Source: an uncultured Collinsella sp. (lineage in GTDB: Bacteria > Actinomycetota > Coriobacteriia > Coriobacteriales > Coriobacteriaceae). From it: 11,152 nucleotides of DNA. Shown in pieces: positions 1 through 6,593 of this stretch. The translations under genes were made by a program, and so were the position numbers. The notes beneath the pieces are model-generated. The model did no database searches, was not told where the DNA came from, and worked only from the letters and a program-made list of their open reading frames with translations. Each line of letters opens with the position of its first letter. Position 1 is the stretch's first letter. Location: contig URBM01000062.1 of NCBI GenBank assembly GCA_900545995.1, forward strand, positions 1 to 11,152, written 5' to 3'.

Positions 1-862
1 CCTCAAAGACAGTACGGGTGTAGTAGTCCAGGCCGCGCACCAAGGTGGGATCCTCGACATACTCGATACCGGCGGCATCCAGATAGCGCTTGACTTGCTC
101 GTAGTGCTCGCGGCACTCATCGCACAGGTTGTCACCCATCAGCGGAGCCTCGGCCATGATCTCGCGGCAGTGGTCGTTCTTGCAGTCAAAGGCACGCAGC
201 GGGTTGAGCTCGGCGCGCTCGCGGCACTCATCGCACATCTCGTCTGCGTGATCGAGGATAAACTGCTTGACTTGCTCGCGGTAAGCCGGACGGCACTGAG
301 CGTCGCCCATCGAGTTAATGAGCAGACGAAGCTTGGAAAGATCGAAGCCCAGGCGCTTGTAAAACTCCATGAGCATGATGATGCACTCGGCGTCTGCCGC
401 CGGATCGGGAGCGCCGAGCCACTCGATGCCCACCTGGTGGAACTGGCGCAGGCGGCCCTTCTGGGGACGCTCGCCGCGGAACATGGCCTCGGCGTAGTAC
501 GCCTTAAACGGCGTGGAGCCCTGGGGCACCAGATTGTTCTCGACGACAGCGCGCACCACGCCGGCCGTGCCCTCGGGGCGAAGCGCCAGGCGCTGCTTGG
601 GCTTGAGTTTGGTGTCGGTGCCCTCGGTAAAGACGCGCTCCAGGTTGGCACCGCTGAACACGCGGAACATTTCCTTGCGCACGACGTCGGTCGACTGGCC
701 GATACCGTGGACAAACACGTCCACCTGCTCGATCGCGGGCGTCTCGATGGGTTTAAAACCAAACGGCTCGAACACGCCGGCCGCAATCTGCTGCATCTTT
801 TGCCAGGCGCGCATCTCGGCGCCGATAAGGTCGCGGGTTCCCTCCGCCTTCTGTGCCTGCAT
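1..862 (-). CDS. hisS: Histidyl-tRNA synthetase (3'-truncated by window edge)
   Basis: Class II aminoacyl-tRNA synthetase that charges tRNA-His with histidine in the cytosol. 287 N-terminal residues are visible of the usual ~420; the anticodon-binding domain lies beyond the window. Visible: the N-terminal KAEGTRDL block; an LRPEGTAGVVR stretch at residues 94-104; class II motif 2 MFRGERPQKGRLRQFHQ at 127-143 with the ATP-contacting Arg; and the HisRS-specific LVRGLDYYTRTVFE motif at 274-287. The insertion domain has a Cys-rich set (C210, C213, C227, C232, C247, C250), as in many Gram-positive HisRS. The start is the ATG at 862, preceded about 8 nt upstream by an AAAGGTG ribosome-binding site. 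A TATAAT lies ~45 nt upstream, so the leader is short and leaves no room for a T-box. Three hairpins separate it from the broken MFS gene upstream, so it is probably transcribed on its own. The aspS gene often follows hisS but cannot be seen here. Confidence 0.96.
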   Translation of the reverse strand, partial: MQAQKAEGTRDLIGAEMRAWQKMQQIAAGVFEPFGFKPIETPAIEQVDVFVHGIGQSTDVVRKEMFRVFSGANLERVFTEGTDTKLKPKQRLALRPEGTAGVVRAVVENNLVPQGSTPFKAYYAEAMFRGERPQKGRLRQFHQVGIEWLGAPDPAADAECIIMLMEFYKRLGFDLSKLRLLINSMGDAQCRPAYREQVKQFILDHADEMCDECRERAELNPLRAFDCKNDHCREIMAEAPLMGDNLCDECREHYEQVKRYLDAAGIEYVEDPTLVRGLDYYTRTVFE

Positions 863-904
863 GGGCAAACACCTTTCTTTTGTATCGCGTCATAGGTAAC
901 GGTC

Positions 905-910
905 ATTATA
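905..910 (-). promoter_or_regulatory. -10-like hexamer of hisS
   Basis: On the minus strand this reads TATAAT, a perfect -10 consensus, about 43 nt upstream of the hisS ATG. A good -35 is not visible at 16-18 nt because that position falls inside the GC-rich arm of the adjacent inverted repeat. The assignment rests on position and the perfect hexamer only. Confidence 0.45.
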
Positions 911-920
911 CGGCACAAAT

Positions 921-994
921 ACAAACAGCGGCGGCGCGTCTGACCGAACGAGGGTATGGGGACTCGTTCGGCCAGACGCGCCGCCGCTGTTTGT
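921..994. repeat. Long inverted repeat 1 (32-bp arms), hisS upstream
   Basis: Arms 921-952 and 963-994 are complementary over 32 nt with one mismatch; the loop is 10 nt (953-962). The arms are very GC-rich in the middle and A/T-rich at the base (ACAAACAG / CTGTTTGT), so either strand would form a hairpin ending in U-containing sequence. It directly abuts inverted repeat 2. It could end transcripts coming from the MFS remnant, since it sits upstream of the hisS -10. Its stem is far longer than a normal intrinsic terminator needs, and it does not code for protein. Confidence 0.85.
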
Positions 995-1057
995 GATCCC
1001 TTTTCCTCCGTCCCCTTCGGATCACGTGATCCCTTGGGGACGGAGGAATAGGGATCA
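994..1057. repeat. Long inverted repeat 2 (22-bp arms) with inner palindrome
   Basis: Arms 994-1015 and 1036-1057 pair over 22 nt with one mismatch. The 20-nt loop contains a perfect 14-bp palindrome, GGATCACGTGATCC (1019-1032), so a cruciform or branched fold is possible. The segment 1027-1042 (tgatcccttggggacg) recurs exactly at 9552-9567, and both copies close with gggatcatt. This marks a dispersed repeat family rather than a chance hairpin. Confidence 0.82.
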
Positions 1058-1067
1058 TTTCGTAGGC

Positions 1068-1131
1068 CCGTGGCCGCCTTGGAAACCGAATGATGGTACG
1101 AGCATCCATTCGGCTTCCAAGGCGGCCACGG
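1068..1131. repeat. Long inverted repeat 3 (25-bp arms)
   Basis: Arms 1068-1092 and 1107-1131 pair over 25 nt with one mismatch, and a few more pairs form across a one-base bulge; the loop is 14 nt. It lies 36 nt downstream of the stop codon of the MFS remnant, which is where a terminator would be, but no clean U-run follows on the minus strand. Its arm sequence is unrelated to repeats 1 and 2, so the block is three different palindromes in a row rather than one repeated unit. Confidence 0.82.
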
Positions 1132-1166
1132 ACAGAACGGGACGAACAGAAAAGAGCGACGGACGC

Positions 1167-1553
1167 CTACTCCCCCGCCACGCTTGCGCGCAGCTTGGAG
1201 GTGATGGTGCCCGTGACCTTGCCGAGGTCGGCCATGCCAAACTGCTTGGACGCGGCTGGGCAGCGCCGCCACCATGCAGATAGCCGCGAGCACCAGGAAA
1301 GCGGAACGCCAGCCCACACTCACGATAAGCGAGCTCACGATCGGCGAGAGAATGGCTCCGCCAAAGCCCGAACCCGAAAGTGCGATGGAAACGGCAAGGA
1401 GCACGTAGACCTGCCACAGCTCACCCACAAAGCTCATGCCAGCAAGCACCGCCGAGGTAGCGATAACGGTGAGCGAGCCCAACACGTGGCCATGATTACG
1501 AAGCCGGAGGCCACCACGAGCCAGCCGGGGAAGAATTTACGTTGTTGGGACAT
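1167..1553 (-). pseudogene. Major facilitator superfamily transporter remnant
   Basis: Remnant of a membrane transporter, 387 bp where an intact MFS gene would be ~1.2-1.3 kb. It reads from ATG 1553 (ribosome-binding site AAGGAG 6-9 nt upstream) as MSQQRKFFPGWLVVASGFVIMAT, an MFS N-terminus entering TM1. At about 1490 it jumps frame to a piece matching TM3 to TM6 (starts VLGSLTVIATS, ends GWRSAFLVLAAICMVAALP). At about 1250-1260 it jumps frame again to a hydrophilic tail, ASKQFGMADLGKVTG and onward to SVAGE, stopping at TAG 1167-1169. Read straight from the ATG, the frame stops after 39 codons. The simplest account is two internal deletions, one removing roughly TM1-TM2/3 and one removing the whole C-terminal half. 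The exact substrate cannot be told. That the tail belongs to the same gene is inferred from its orientation and position. Confidence 0.8.
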
Positions 1554-1623
1554 ACCGCTCCTTTTAAAAAACGAATAGCCTGCGCCGGGCGCCGGTAGTG
1601 CCCAAGATTGCCTTGAAAGACAA

Positions 1624-1648
1624 GGGCATAGGCCTTATGGCCATGCCC
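1624..1648 (-). terminator. Hairpin after the M20 amidohydrolase gene
   Basis: GGGCAT-GGCC / GGCC-T-ATGCCC forms a 10-bp stem with one bulged base and an ATAA loop, 27 nt after the amidohydrolase stop. On the minus strand it is followed by TTGTCTTT, a poor U-tract. It is a weak terminator candidate. It lies between near-identical direct repeats, cttgaaagacaagg and cttgaaaggcaagg. Confidence 0.4.
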
Positions 1649-1674
1649 GCAGGCTTGAAAGGCAAGGTTGGGTG

Positions 1675-2970
1675 CTACCGGTGGTCGGCGATATAGCCCA
1701 AAGCGACGGCGGTATAGGCCGCGGCACCGAGCGGCAGCTCGGCATCGTTAAAACGTGCCTTGGGATGGTGCTGGGCAAAGTGTTCGTCCGTGTCGGTTAC
1801 GGCCGCGCCCACGGTAAAGTACGCACTTGGGATCTTGCTCGAGATAAGCGCGAAGTCCTCACTCGCCATGGCATGGAAAAGCGGCAAGAAAGCCGTCTTG
1901 GGCAGCACTGCGCCCACGTAGCCAAGCGACGCCTGAGTCATGTCGCTGTCGAGTACAAGCGGCGGAACATCCGAAAGCGTCTCGATGGTCGCCGGCGTAC
2001 GATAGGTCGTAGCAACGCCGTTAACGACCTCCGCGATGCGGGTCTTTAGGTGAGCCATGAGCTCAACATCAAAGCCGCGCAGCGTTCCCTCGAGCACGCA
2101 GGTGTCGGGGATGACGTTGGCCGCCAAGCCGCCGGCGAACTTACCAACGGTAAGTGCGACTTCCTTGGCCGCCGGCACCTCGCGGGAGATAAGCTCCTGG
2201 AGCGCCAGGTGCACGTGGACGCCGGCCGTGATGGGGTCGATGCAGATCTCGGGGCTAGAACCGTGGCCGCCCTTGCCCTGGAGCGTGATGCGGAAACCGT
2301 ACACACCCGAGAGCGCCGGGCTGCCGTAGAGCACCAGGCCAAGCGGCGACTGGCTGTTGACATGCATGGCAAAGGCCGCCTGAGGGCGCGGGTTCTCGAG
2401 CAAGCCGTCGGCGATGGCGGCGCGGGCACCCTCAAAGGTTTCCTCACCCGGCTGGAACAGCAGCTTAACCGTGGCGTTGGCATCAACAAGCTCAGTCTCG
2501 CGCGCTTTGAGCATACGAGCCGCACCAAGCAGCGCCGTCGCGTGCATATCGTGACCGCAAGCGTGCATGCAGCCGTTGGTGGATGCAAAGGACTCGCCGG
2601 ATTCCTCGGCAACGGGCAGGGCGTCCATGTCGCCACGGAGCATGATGACCGTACCGGCCTGCTCATTCGTGCAGACGCCATTACCCTGGGCCGCGGCGGC
2701 ACCGGCGCCGACAAGGCCCACAACGCAGGAACCCTCGACGAGCGTGGCAAATGGGATGTCCATCTCGGTCAGGCGCGCTTGGATATACGCAGAGGTCTGT
2801 GGGAGGCTATTACCCAGCTCGGGCATCTGGTGTAGATCGTGTCGCCACGCAGCGAGCTCGTCTGCAAAAGCCTGAGCTTCTGCAACAAGACCGTCACCGA
2901 TAGCGGTCCGCGCCGCTGCGGTGGCCTTGGGCGCTGATTGCGGTTGAAGATCGGACAAAGCTGGTGCCAT
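1675..2970 (-). CDS. M20D-family metallo-amidohydrolase (hippurate/N-acyl-amino-acid hydrolase type)
   Basis: Predicted cytosolic zinc/manganese amidohydrolase that splits an amide bond between an acyl or aromatic group and an amino acid. It resembles hippurate hydrolase, N-acyl-L-amino acid amidohydrolase and IAA-amino acid hydrolase. 431 residues, slightly longer than the usual ~390-400 because of a ~30-residue N-terminal extension. Family motifs in order: RHDLHQMPE (43-51), GDMDALP (113-119), HACGHDMH (136-143, metal-binding Cys and His), FQPGEE (172-177, catalytic and metal Glu), AMHV (201-204), GGHGSSP (234-240, start of the dimerisation domain) and a late HHP. All key residues are intact. 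The start is ATG 2970, with GGAGG 7 nt upstream; an in-frame upstream extension exists but has no ribosome-binding site. No signal peptide is seen. It follows the EamA gene's terminator and has its own upstream dyad, so it is probably its own unit. The precise substrate is not readable from sequence. Confidence 0.92.
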   Translation of the reverse strand: MAPALSDLQPQSAPKATAAARTAIGDGLVAEAQAFADELAAWRHDLHQMPELGNSLPQTSAYIQARLTEMDIPFATLVEGSCVVGLVGAGAAAAQGNGVCTNEQAGTVIMLRGDMDALPVAEESGESFASTNGCMHACGHDMHATALLGAARMLKARETELVDANATVKLLFQPGEETFEGARAAIADGLLENPRPQAAFAMHVNSQSPLGLVLYGSPALSGVYGFRITLQGKGGHGSSPEICIDPITAGVHVHLALQELISREVPAAKEVALTVGKFAGGLAANVIPDTCVLEGTLRGFDVELMAHLKTRIAEVVNGVATTYRTPATIETLSDVPPLVLDSDMTQASLGYVGAVLPKTAFLPLFHAMASEDFALISSKIPSAYFTVGAAVTDTDEHFAQHHPKARFNDAELPLGAAAYTAVALGYIADHR

Positions 2971-3000
2971 AGATGCCCTCCAGTATCGTTTTTGCAGCAA

Positions 3001-3022
3001 GCACTTTGATAGCGTAAAGTGC
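3001..3022. promoter_or_regulatory. 7-bp dyad upstream of the amidohydrolase gene, possible operator
   Basis: A perfect inverted repeat, GCACTTT-N8-AAAGTGC, 31 nt upstream of the amidohydrolase ATG, between that start and the EamA terminator. Arm length and spacing fit a dimeric regulator site. No clear -35/-10 pair could be fixed around it and no regulator gene is in the window. It could also fold as a small leader hairpin. Confidence 0.4.
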
Positions 3023-3047
3023 AAGGTACTACTTTAAGGGGGAGGCA

Positions 3048-3074
3048 TAAAAAATGCCGCCCCGGGAGGGCGGC
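3048..3074 (-). terminator. Rho-independent terminator of the EamA transporter gene
   Basis: On the minus strand GCCGCCC-TCCCG-GGGCGGC forms a perfect 7-bp GC stem with a 5-nt loop, followed by A and six T. It starts 12 nt after the EamA stop codon. Textbook intrinsic terminator that separates the EamA gene from the amidohydrolase gene. Confidence 0.93.
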
Positions 3075-3086
3075 GCAACAAGTTGT

Positions 3087-4070
3087 TTACAATTGCGGGC
3101 GCGGCTTTCGACGCAAAAAATCGAAGTGAGTCTCGCTCAAGATAATCGACAGGAAGATGAGCACGAAGCCGGCGAGCAGGCGCGAGGTGAGCGCCTCCCC
3201 CATCAGCAGCACCGAGAACAGCACACCCGAAGGCGACTCCATCGAAAGGAGCAGCGAGCCCGTCGAGGCCGGGACATGCGCCAGGCCGACGTTTTGGATG
3301 AGCAGAGCCGCGCATGTGCAGCCCACCGAGAGAAACGCCATCGCACTGATAAAGCTCGGCGTCCACACGGACAGAGGCGCTTGGGTCTCGAATAGCAGCG
3401 ACGTTGCCAGGCTCAGCACGCCGTTGCCCACAAACATCCAAAACGTGATGACGTTGATGTCCATTTTGCGACCGTACTTGGCAGTCACCGCCATCTGGAT
3501 GGCGAAAAAGGCCGCACCCGCCAGCGTAATGACGTCACCAATGTTGAATTCAACGCTATCGAGTGCGACGAGGCCAATGCCCGCTAGGCACAGCAGCGCG
3601 GCACCCAAGTTGTAGCGCGTGAGCTTTTCGCCGCTCAGGAAATAGCTCGCGAACGGCACAAGGATGCAATACGTGCCCGTCAAAAAAGCATTCTTGCCCG
3701 CCGTAGTATGTGCCAGACCGACCATCTGCAACGCATAGGCCGCCCACATGAGCACGCCCATACTCAGGCCAACGATCAGGTTGCGAGCGTTGAGGTGCGC
3801 GATGATGCGCTTGTGGAAGACGGCAAACATGACCAACGCTGCGGGCAGAAAGCGTACATAGAGCAGCGCGAACACCGGAATGGTGCCGAGTGCGTCCTTC
3901 ATAGTGGTAAAGGAGTAGCCCCAGATGACCGCCACCGAAAGGAGCAGAACCTTCCAGAACAGCGGCGAGCGAGCGCCGGCACCACGGGGAATACCGCCCG
4001 CGCCCAAATCCTCACGGGCTACTGGGCTATCGGGCAAGTTTTCGATTTCGTTGGCAGCGTATTGGGCCAT
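3087..4070 (-). CDS. EamA/DMT-superfamily membrane transporter
   Basis: Predicted 10-helix inner-membrane carrier of the drug/metabolite transporter superfamily, built from two EamA repeats. Members typically export amino acids or other small metabolites. 327 residues: a hydrophilic N-terminal ~40, then repeat 1 (SVAVIWGYSFTTMKDAL, LLYVRFLPAALVM, LVPFASYFLSGEK) and repeat 2 (LAGAAFFAIQMAVTAKYGR, with a late LLLSMESPSGVLFSVLLMGE corresponding to the conserved E-P/G-E loop), ending in a basic tail. The start is ATG 4070 with GAGGA about 7 nt upstream; a GTG five codons earlier is in frame but overlaps that ribosome-binding site. It is followed by its own terminator and preceded by a terminator and a promoter-like pair, so it is monocistronic. 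The upstream Trp-rich mini-frame hints at an aromatic amino acid link, as in the DMT exporter YddG, but this is inference only. Confidence 0.92.
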   Translation of the reverse strand: MAQYAANEIENLPDSPVAREDLGAGGIPRGAGARSPLFWKVLLLSVAVIWGYSFTTMKDALGTIPVFALLYVRFLPAALVMFAVFHKRIIAHLNARNLIVGLSMGVLMWAAYALQMVGLAHTTAGKNAFLTGTYCILVPFASYFLSGEKLTRYNLGAALLCLAGIGLVALDSVEFNIGDVITLAGAAFFAIQMAVTAKYGRKMDINVITFWMFVGNGVLSLATSLLFETQAPLSVWTPSFISAMAFLSVGCTCAALLIQNVGLAHVPASTGSLLLSMESPSGVLFSVLLMGEALTSRLLAGFVLIFLSIILSETHFDFLRRKPRPQL

Positions 4071-4110
4071 GGAACATCCTCGCACTCAATCTGGGCGTGG
4101 TGTCCGCACG

Positions 4111-4139
4111 TGTATGGCTGCGTGCCGCCTCATGGTCAA
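4111..4139 (-). promoter_or_regulatory. Candidate promoter of the EamA gene
   Basis: On the minus strand TTGACC (4139-4134), a 17-nt spacer and CATACA (4116-4111). The -35 is 5 of 6 to consensus, the -10 only 3 of 6. It would start transcription about 35 nt upstream of the EamA ATG. It overlaps the U-tract of the terminator just upstream, so if it is real the gene does not depend on read-through. Confidence 0.4.
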
Positions 4140-4174
4140 ATAAAAACAGGGCGCACCGGACCCCCGGCACGCCC
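4138..4174 (-). terminator. Strong intrinsic terminator upstream of the EamA gene (possible attenuator)
   Basis: On the minus strand GGGCGTGCCGG-GGGT-CCGGTGCGCCC gives an 11-bp stem with two G-U pairs and a tetraloop, then TGTTTTTATTT. It lies 68 nt upstream of the EamA ATG and 230 nt after the YhgE operon stop, behind another hairpin that already looks able to stop the operon. It either is a backup terminator of that operon or an attenuator in the EamA leader. Confidence 0.85.
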
Positions 4175-4176
4175 CG

Positions 4177-4218
4177 CTACTGTAGCAACAACCAAGCAAC
4201 CCACGCAATCCAGCCCAC
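4177..4218 (-). other. Possible 13-residue Trp-rich leader peptide before the EamA terminator
   Basis: On the minus strand a GTG-initiated frame reads VGWIAWVAWLLLQ and stops at TAG 4179-4177, 2 nt before the terminator stem begins. Three of 13 codons are Trp (TGG). The placement fits a transcription-attenuation leader. Weak points: a GTG start, the only purine-rich element (GAGG) is ~20 nt upstream, the -35/-10 for such a leader is not convincing (a TTGACG lies at 4255-4250 without a matching -10), and G/T-rich DNA yields TGG codons by chance. Recorded as a candidate, not a confirmed gene. Confidence 0.3.
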
Positions 4219-4264
4219 TAAAGTACCGACTTGAATAACCTCGATGTTCCGTCAACGTCAGCGA

Positions 4265-4363
4265 AAACGGCCCCAAGCGAGCAAGGTGACGTGAAATGAA
4301 AGGGCGCTGACCTTCTGGTCGCGCCCTTGAAATTGAACGTCAGATTGCCGCTTGGGGCCGTTT
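4265..4363. terminator. Large imperfect hairpin after the YhgE operon
   Basis: Outer arms 4265-4279 and 4349-4363 pair perfectly over 15 nt (aaacggccccaagcg). Inside, 4281-4312 and 4317-4348 pair with several mismatches (tgacgt, aagggcgc and gacc blocks) around a 4-nt loop. The total stem is ~47 bp. On the minus strand the base ends in GTTTTC, so it may terminate the YhgE operon. The extent of pairing exceeds what a terminator needs, so a structured RNA or mobile-repeat origin is also possible. Confidence 0.6.
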
Positions 4364-4376
4364 GCAGCGTCGAGTC

Positions 4377-4404
4377 GTTACGCGGTTTGGTAAAACCGCG
4401 TAAC
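4377..4404. repeat. Perfect 12-bp hairpin overlapping the stop of the second YhgE gene
   Basis: GTTACGCGGTTT (4377-4388) and AAACCGCGTAAC (4393-4404) pair perfectly around a 4-nt loop. The stem reaches the last base of the TAG stop codon (4404-4406). No U-run follows on the minus strand, so on its own it is not a classical terminator. It may protect the mRNA 3' end or act together with the larger hairpin downstream. Confidence 0.6.
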
Positions 4405-6593
4405 TAGATTAATTTGGTTGATTCCAGCTTTTCGATAATCCAGTCGTTGGCTTTGATGACTGGGCGGCGGAAGACGACGCCCAGGGCCAACGACGGAATC
4501 AGGTAGCTCGCCAAGATACCCAGCTCAATCCAGTACTCCATATGGTAGGCACCGGCCATGGCGGCGTGCATGGCGTTGATGCCGTGAGTAAACGGCAGGA
4601 ACGGGTAGATCGCCTGGAACACGGGGCCGGTCATCTCGATGGGGAACGTACCACCCGAACCGCCGACCTGCATGACCAGCAGCACGACGGCGAGGGCCTT
4701 GCCGATATCGCCAAACGATACCGTAAGCGTGTAGACGATATTGGAGAACACGAGACTCGCGACCCAGCCGGCAAGCACAAACTGCAGGGGGTTGTCGCAC
4801 TGAATGCCAAAGAACAGAATGTCGCCCGCGCACACGAGCGTTGCCTGCAGCAAGGCCAGACCGCCAAAGAACAGATAACGGCCCAGGTAGATCTCGTGCA
4901 GGCGCACGGGGATGAGCTCGTTGATAAGCTCATCGTCAACCGAGACCTTCATCATGGCCGCCAGTACGATCGAGCCGACCCAGAGCGACAGAATCGTGTA
5001 GAACGGCGCCATGGCCGAACCGTAGTTGCGGATCGGATAGACGGGCTTGCGGTCGAGTGCGACAGGGCCGGAAAGCGACACGGCGAGGCCCTCGGGGTCA
5101 CTGCCAATCATTGTCTTAATCATGGCCAGGTCACCCGAGATCAGAGCGCTATCAAGCTCGTCCTTAAAGGCACTGATCTTGTCCGACGCCTCGCCCAGCT
5201 GATCGGAAGCCTTGTTGACGAGCCTTGCAGCCTTGGAGAGGCCCTTTGCCAGCGAACCGGAAGCAGCGGTCAGGCCGTCTACGGCGCTATCCAGGTCGCC
5301 CGAGATGCCATCAAGCGAGTCCAAAACGCCCGAAATAGTCTTCTTGAGTTCTTTGGCCTTGACCGAAAACGTAGAGTCGTAGTCAATCTTGGCGCCCGAG
5401 ATACCAGCCTTGGCATCCGCGATTGCCTGATCGACCTCGGCACGCGATTTGTTAACCTCTGCCATACTCTTCGTGAGCGACGTCGCGATATTCGTCAGCT
5501 CATTGGCATTGTTGCTGTACTCCGTCGCGGTTTTATCAAGCTCGGCAGCCGCGTCCTCAAGCCCTGCCTTGAGCTTATCGTTACTCACCTGGCCAGCAAG
5601 ACTACGGAGCTCATTCGCCGTGCCATCAATCTCGTCGGCACGTTTATTGAGTGACGTTGCGCCATCGTAGAGCTGAGACACCGTAAGATCGACGTGCTTG
5701 TTTGCAGCGTCGAATGCCTTTGCGAGCTCGGTAGAAACGTTATCGAACGAACCTGCGCTCCCATCAATAGCAGCATCGATCGCATCGCTGGCGGACTTGA
5801 GCGCTTGCTCGGAATCGGCAATACCGCTCTCAGCATGCTGCATGAGCTGCTTCACCGACTCCTCGGTCGATCCGGACTGCTTGAGCATGCCGCCCGCCGA
5901 CGTCAGTGAATCGGCCGTGGAGCTTAAAATGCCCGCAAGTGACGTTGCGCTGGCCTGAATGTCCTGCAAGTCCTGGACCGAATCGCCAAGCGTCGAGGAC
6001 AGGTTGGCGATAAAGTTGCTTACTTGGTCGGTGCTCATGTAGTCGAGCAGGCTGGACACGGTTTTAAGACCGATGCTCGTAATGGTCTCGGTAAAAGTTT
6101 CGTTAACCTGGCTCTGAACGGCGCTCGAACCCTTCTCGGTCACGATCTGCGCGATGGCGTTGGCCTTCTGGTTCTCGTAAAACTCGATATCGGCGTGTTT
6201 CACGTCGGTCGAGAAAAGCGTCATCATGTCGGAGCTAAACGTTTTGGGGATAACGACGGCAGCATAGTACGCGCCCGACTTAACGCCCTCGATAGCCTTT
6301 TCGCGATCGTTAAGCACAACCCAATCGAAGCTCTCGTTGCCGCGTAGGGTGGCGGTCACGTTTTCGCCCACGTTAACCTCGACGGGGATCAGATCGCTCT
6401 CGTAACCCTCATCGGTGTTGACCACGGCGATCTTAAGATTGCCGGTGTTGCCGTACGGATCCCAGCTGCCGGCGATGTTAAACCACGCGTACAGGCACGG
6501 TACGATAATGAGGCCCATCACGACAACCAAGCCGATTACGGAGCGAGACACGTTTTGGACATCACGCTTAAACAGATGCAGGATGTTCTTCAT
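4404..6593 (-). CDS. YhgE/Pip-family membrane protein (second gene of operon)
   Basis: Large envelope protein of the YhgE/Pip family; the group includes phage-infection proteins such as lactococcal Pip and relatives of Bacillus YueB and staphylococcal EsaA. 729 residues. N-terminus: a short cytosolic stretch with FKRDV, TM1 at ~17-39 and the family signature SWDPYGNT at 43-50 opening the extracellular domain. Residues ~150-510 are a long Ala/Ser/Asp-rich coiled-coil-like region. The C-terminal membrane domain, ~523-715, resembles ABC-2-type permeases (five to six helices) and contains the family-typical VGGSGGTFPIEM block. No ATPase partner is encoded nearby. The ATG directly follows the TAA of the upstream paralogue; its ribosome-binding site GGAGG lies inside that gene's last codons, so the two are translationally coupled. 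The function in this organism is unknown; a role in export or cell-surface organisation is inferred from the family. Confidence 0.93.
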   Translation of the reverse strand: MKNILHLFKRDVQNVSRSVIGLVVVMGLIIVPCLYAWFNIAGSWDPYGNTGNLKIAVVNTDEGYESDLIPVEVNVGENVTATLRGNESFDWVVLNDREKAIEGVKSGAYYAAVVIPKTFSSDMMTLFSTDVKHADIEFYENQKANAIAQIVTEKGSSAVQSQVNETFTETITSIGLKTVSSLLDYMSTDQVSNFIANLSSTLGDSVQDLQDIQASATSLAGILSSTADSLTSAGGMLKQSGSTEESVKQLMQHAESGIADSEQALKSASDAIDAAIDGSAGSFDNVSTELAKAFDAANKHVDLTVSQLYDGATSLNKRADEIDGTANELRSLAGQVSNDKLKAGLEDAAAELDKTATEYSNNANELTNIATSLTKSMAEVNKSRAEVDQAIADAKAGISGAKIDYDSTFSVKAKELKKTISGVLDSLDGISGDLDSAVDGLTAASGSLAKGLSKAARLVNKASDQLGEASDKISAFKDELDSALISGDLAMIKTMIGSDPEGLAVSLSGPVALDRKPVYPIRNYGSAMAPFYTILSLWVGSIVLAAMMKVSVDDELINELIPVRLHEIYLGRYLFFGGLALLQATLVCAGDILFFGIQCDNPLQFVLAGWVASLVFSNIVYTLTVSFGDIGKALAVVLLVMQVGGSGGTFPIEMTGPVFQAIYPFLPFTHGINAMHAAMAGAYHMEYWIELGILASYLIPSLALGVVFRRPVIKANDWIIEKLESTKLI

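Noticed and set aside
95..895. Plus-strand open frame of 266 codons
   Set aside because: It is the antisense shadow of hisS, whose class II motifs read cleanly on the minus strand.
921..1131. CRISPR array
   Set aside because: The three hairpins have different arm sequences and no recurring repeat-spacer period; no cas genes are seen.
863..1166. T-box riboswitch in front of hisS
   Set aside because: The TATAAT lies only ~45 nt before the start codon, and no T-box consensus or specifier stem is visible.
139..1485. Minus-strand open frame of 448 codons as one protein
   Set aside because: Composite: the first ~80 codons are the MFS fragment, then it reads through the three inverted repeats and continues out of frame across hisS.
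2050..2835. Plus-strand open frame of 261 codons
   Set aside because: Antisense of the amidohydrolase gene, which has all M20D motifs intact.
4141..4264. Known riboswitch upstream of the EamA gene
   Set aside because: No conserved core of a riboswitch class could be recognised; the region is short and G/T-rich on the coding strand.
4542..5654. Plus-strand open frame of 370 codons
   Set aside because: Antisense of the second YhgE gene; Arg/Asp/Gly-rich composition with no recognisable domain, caused by codon bias of the real gene.
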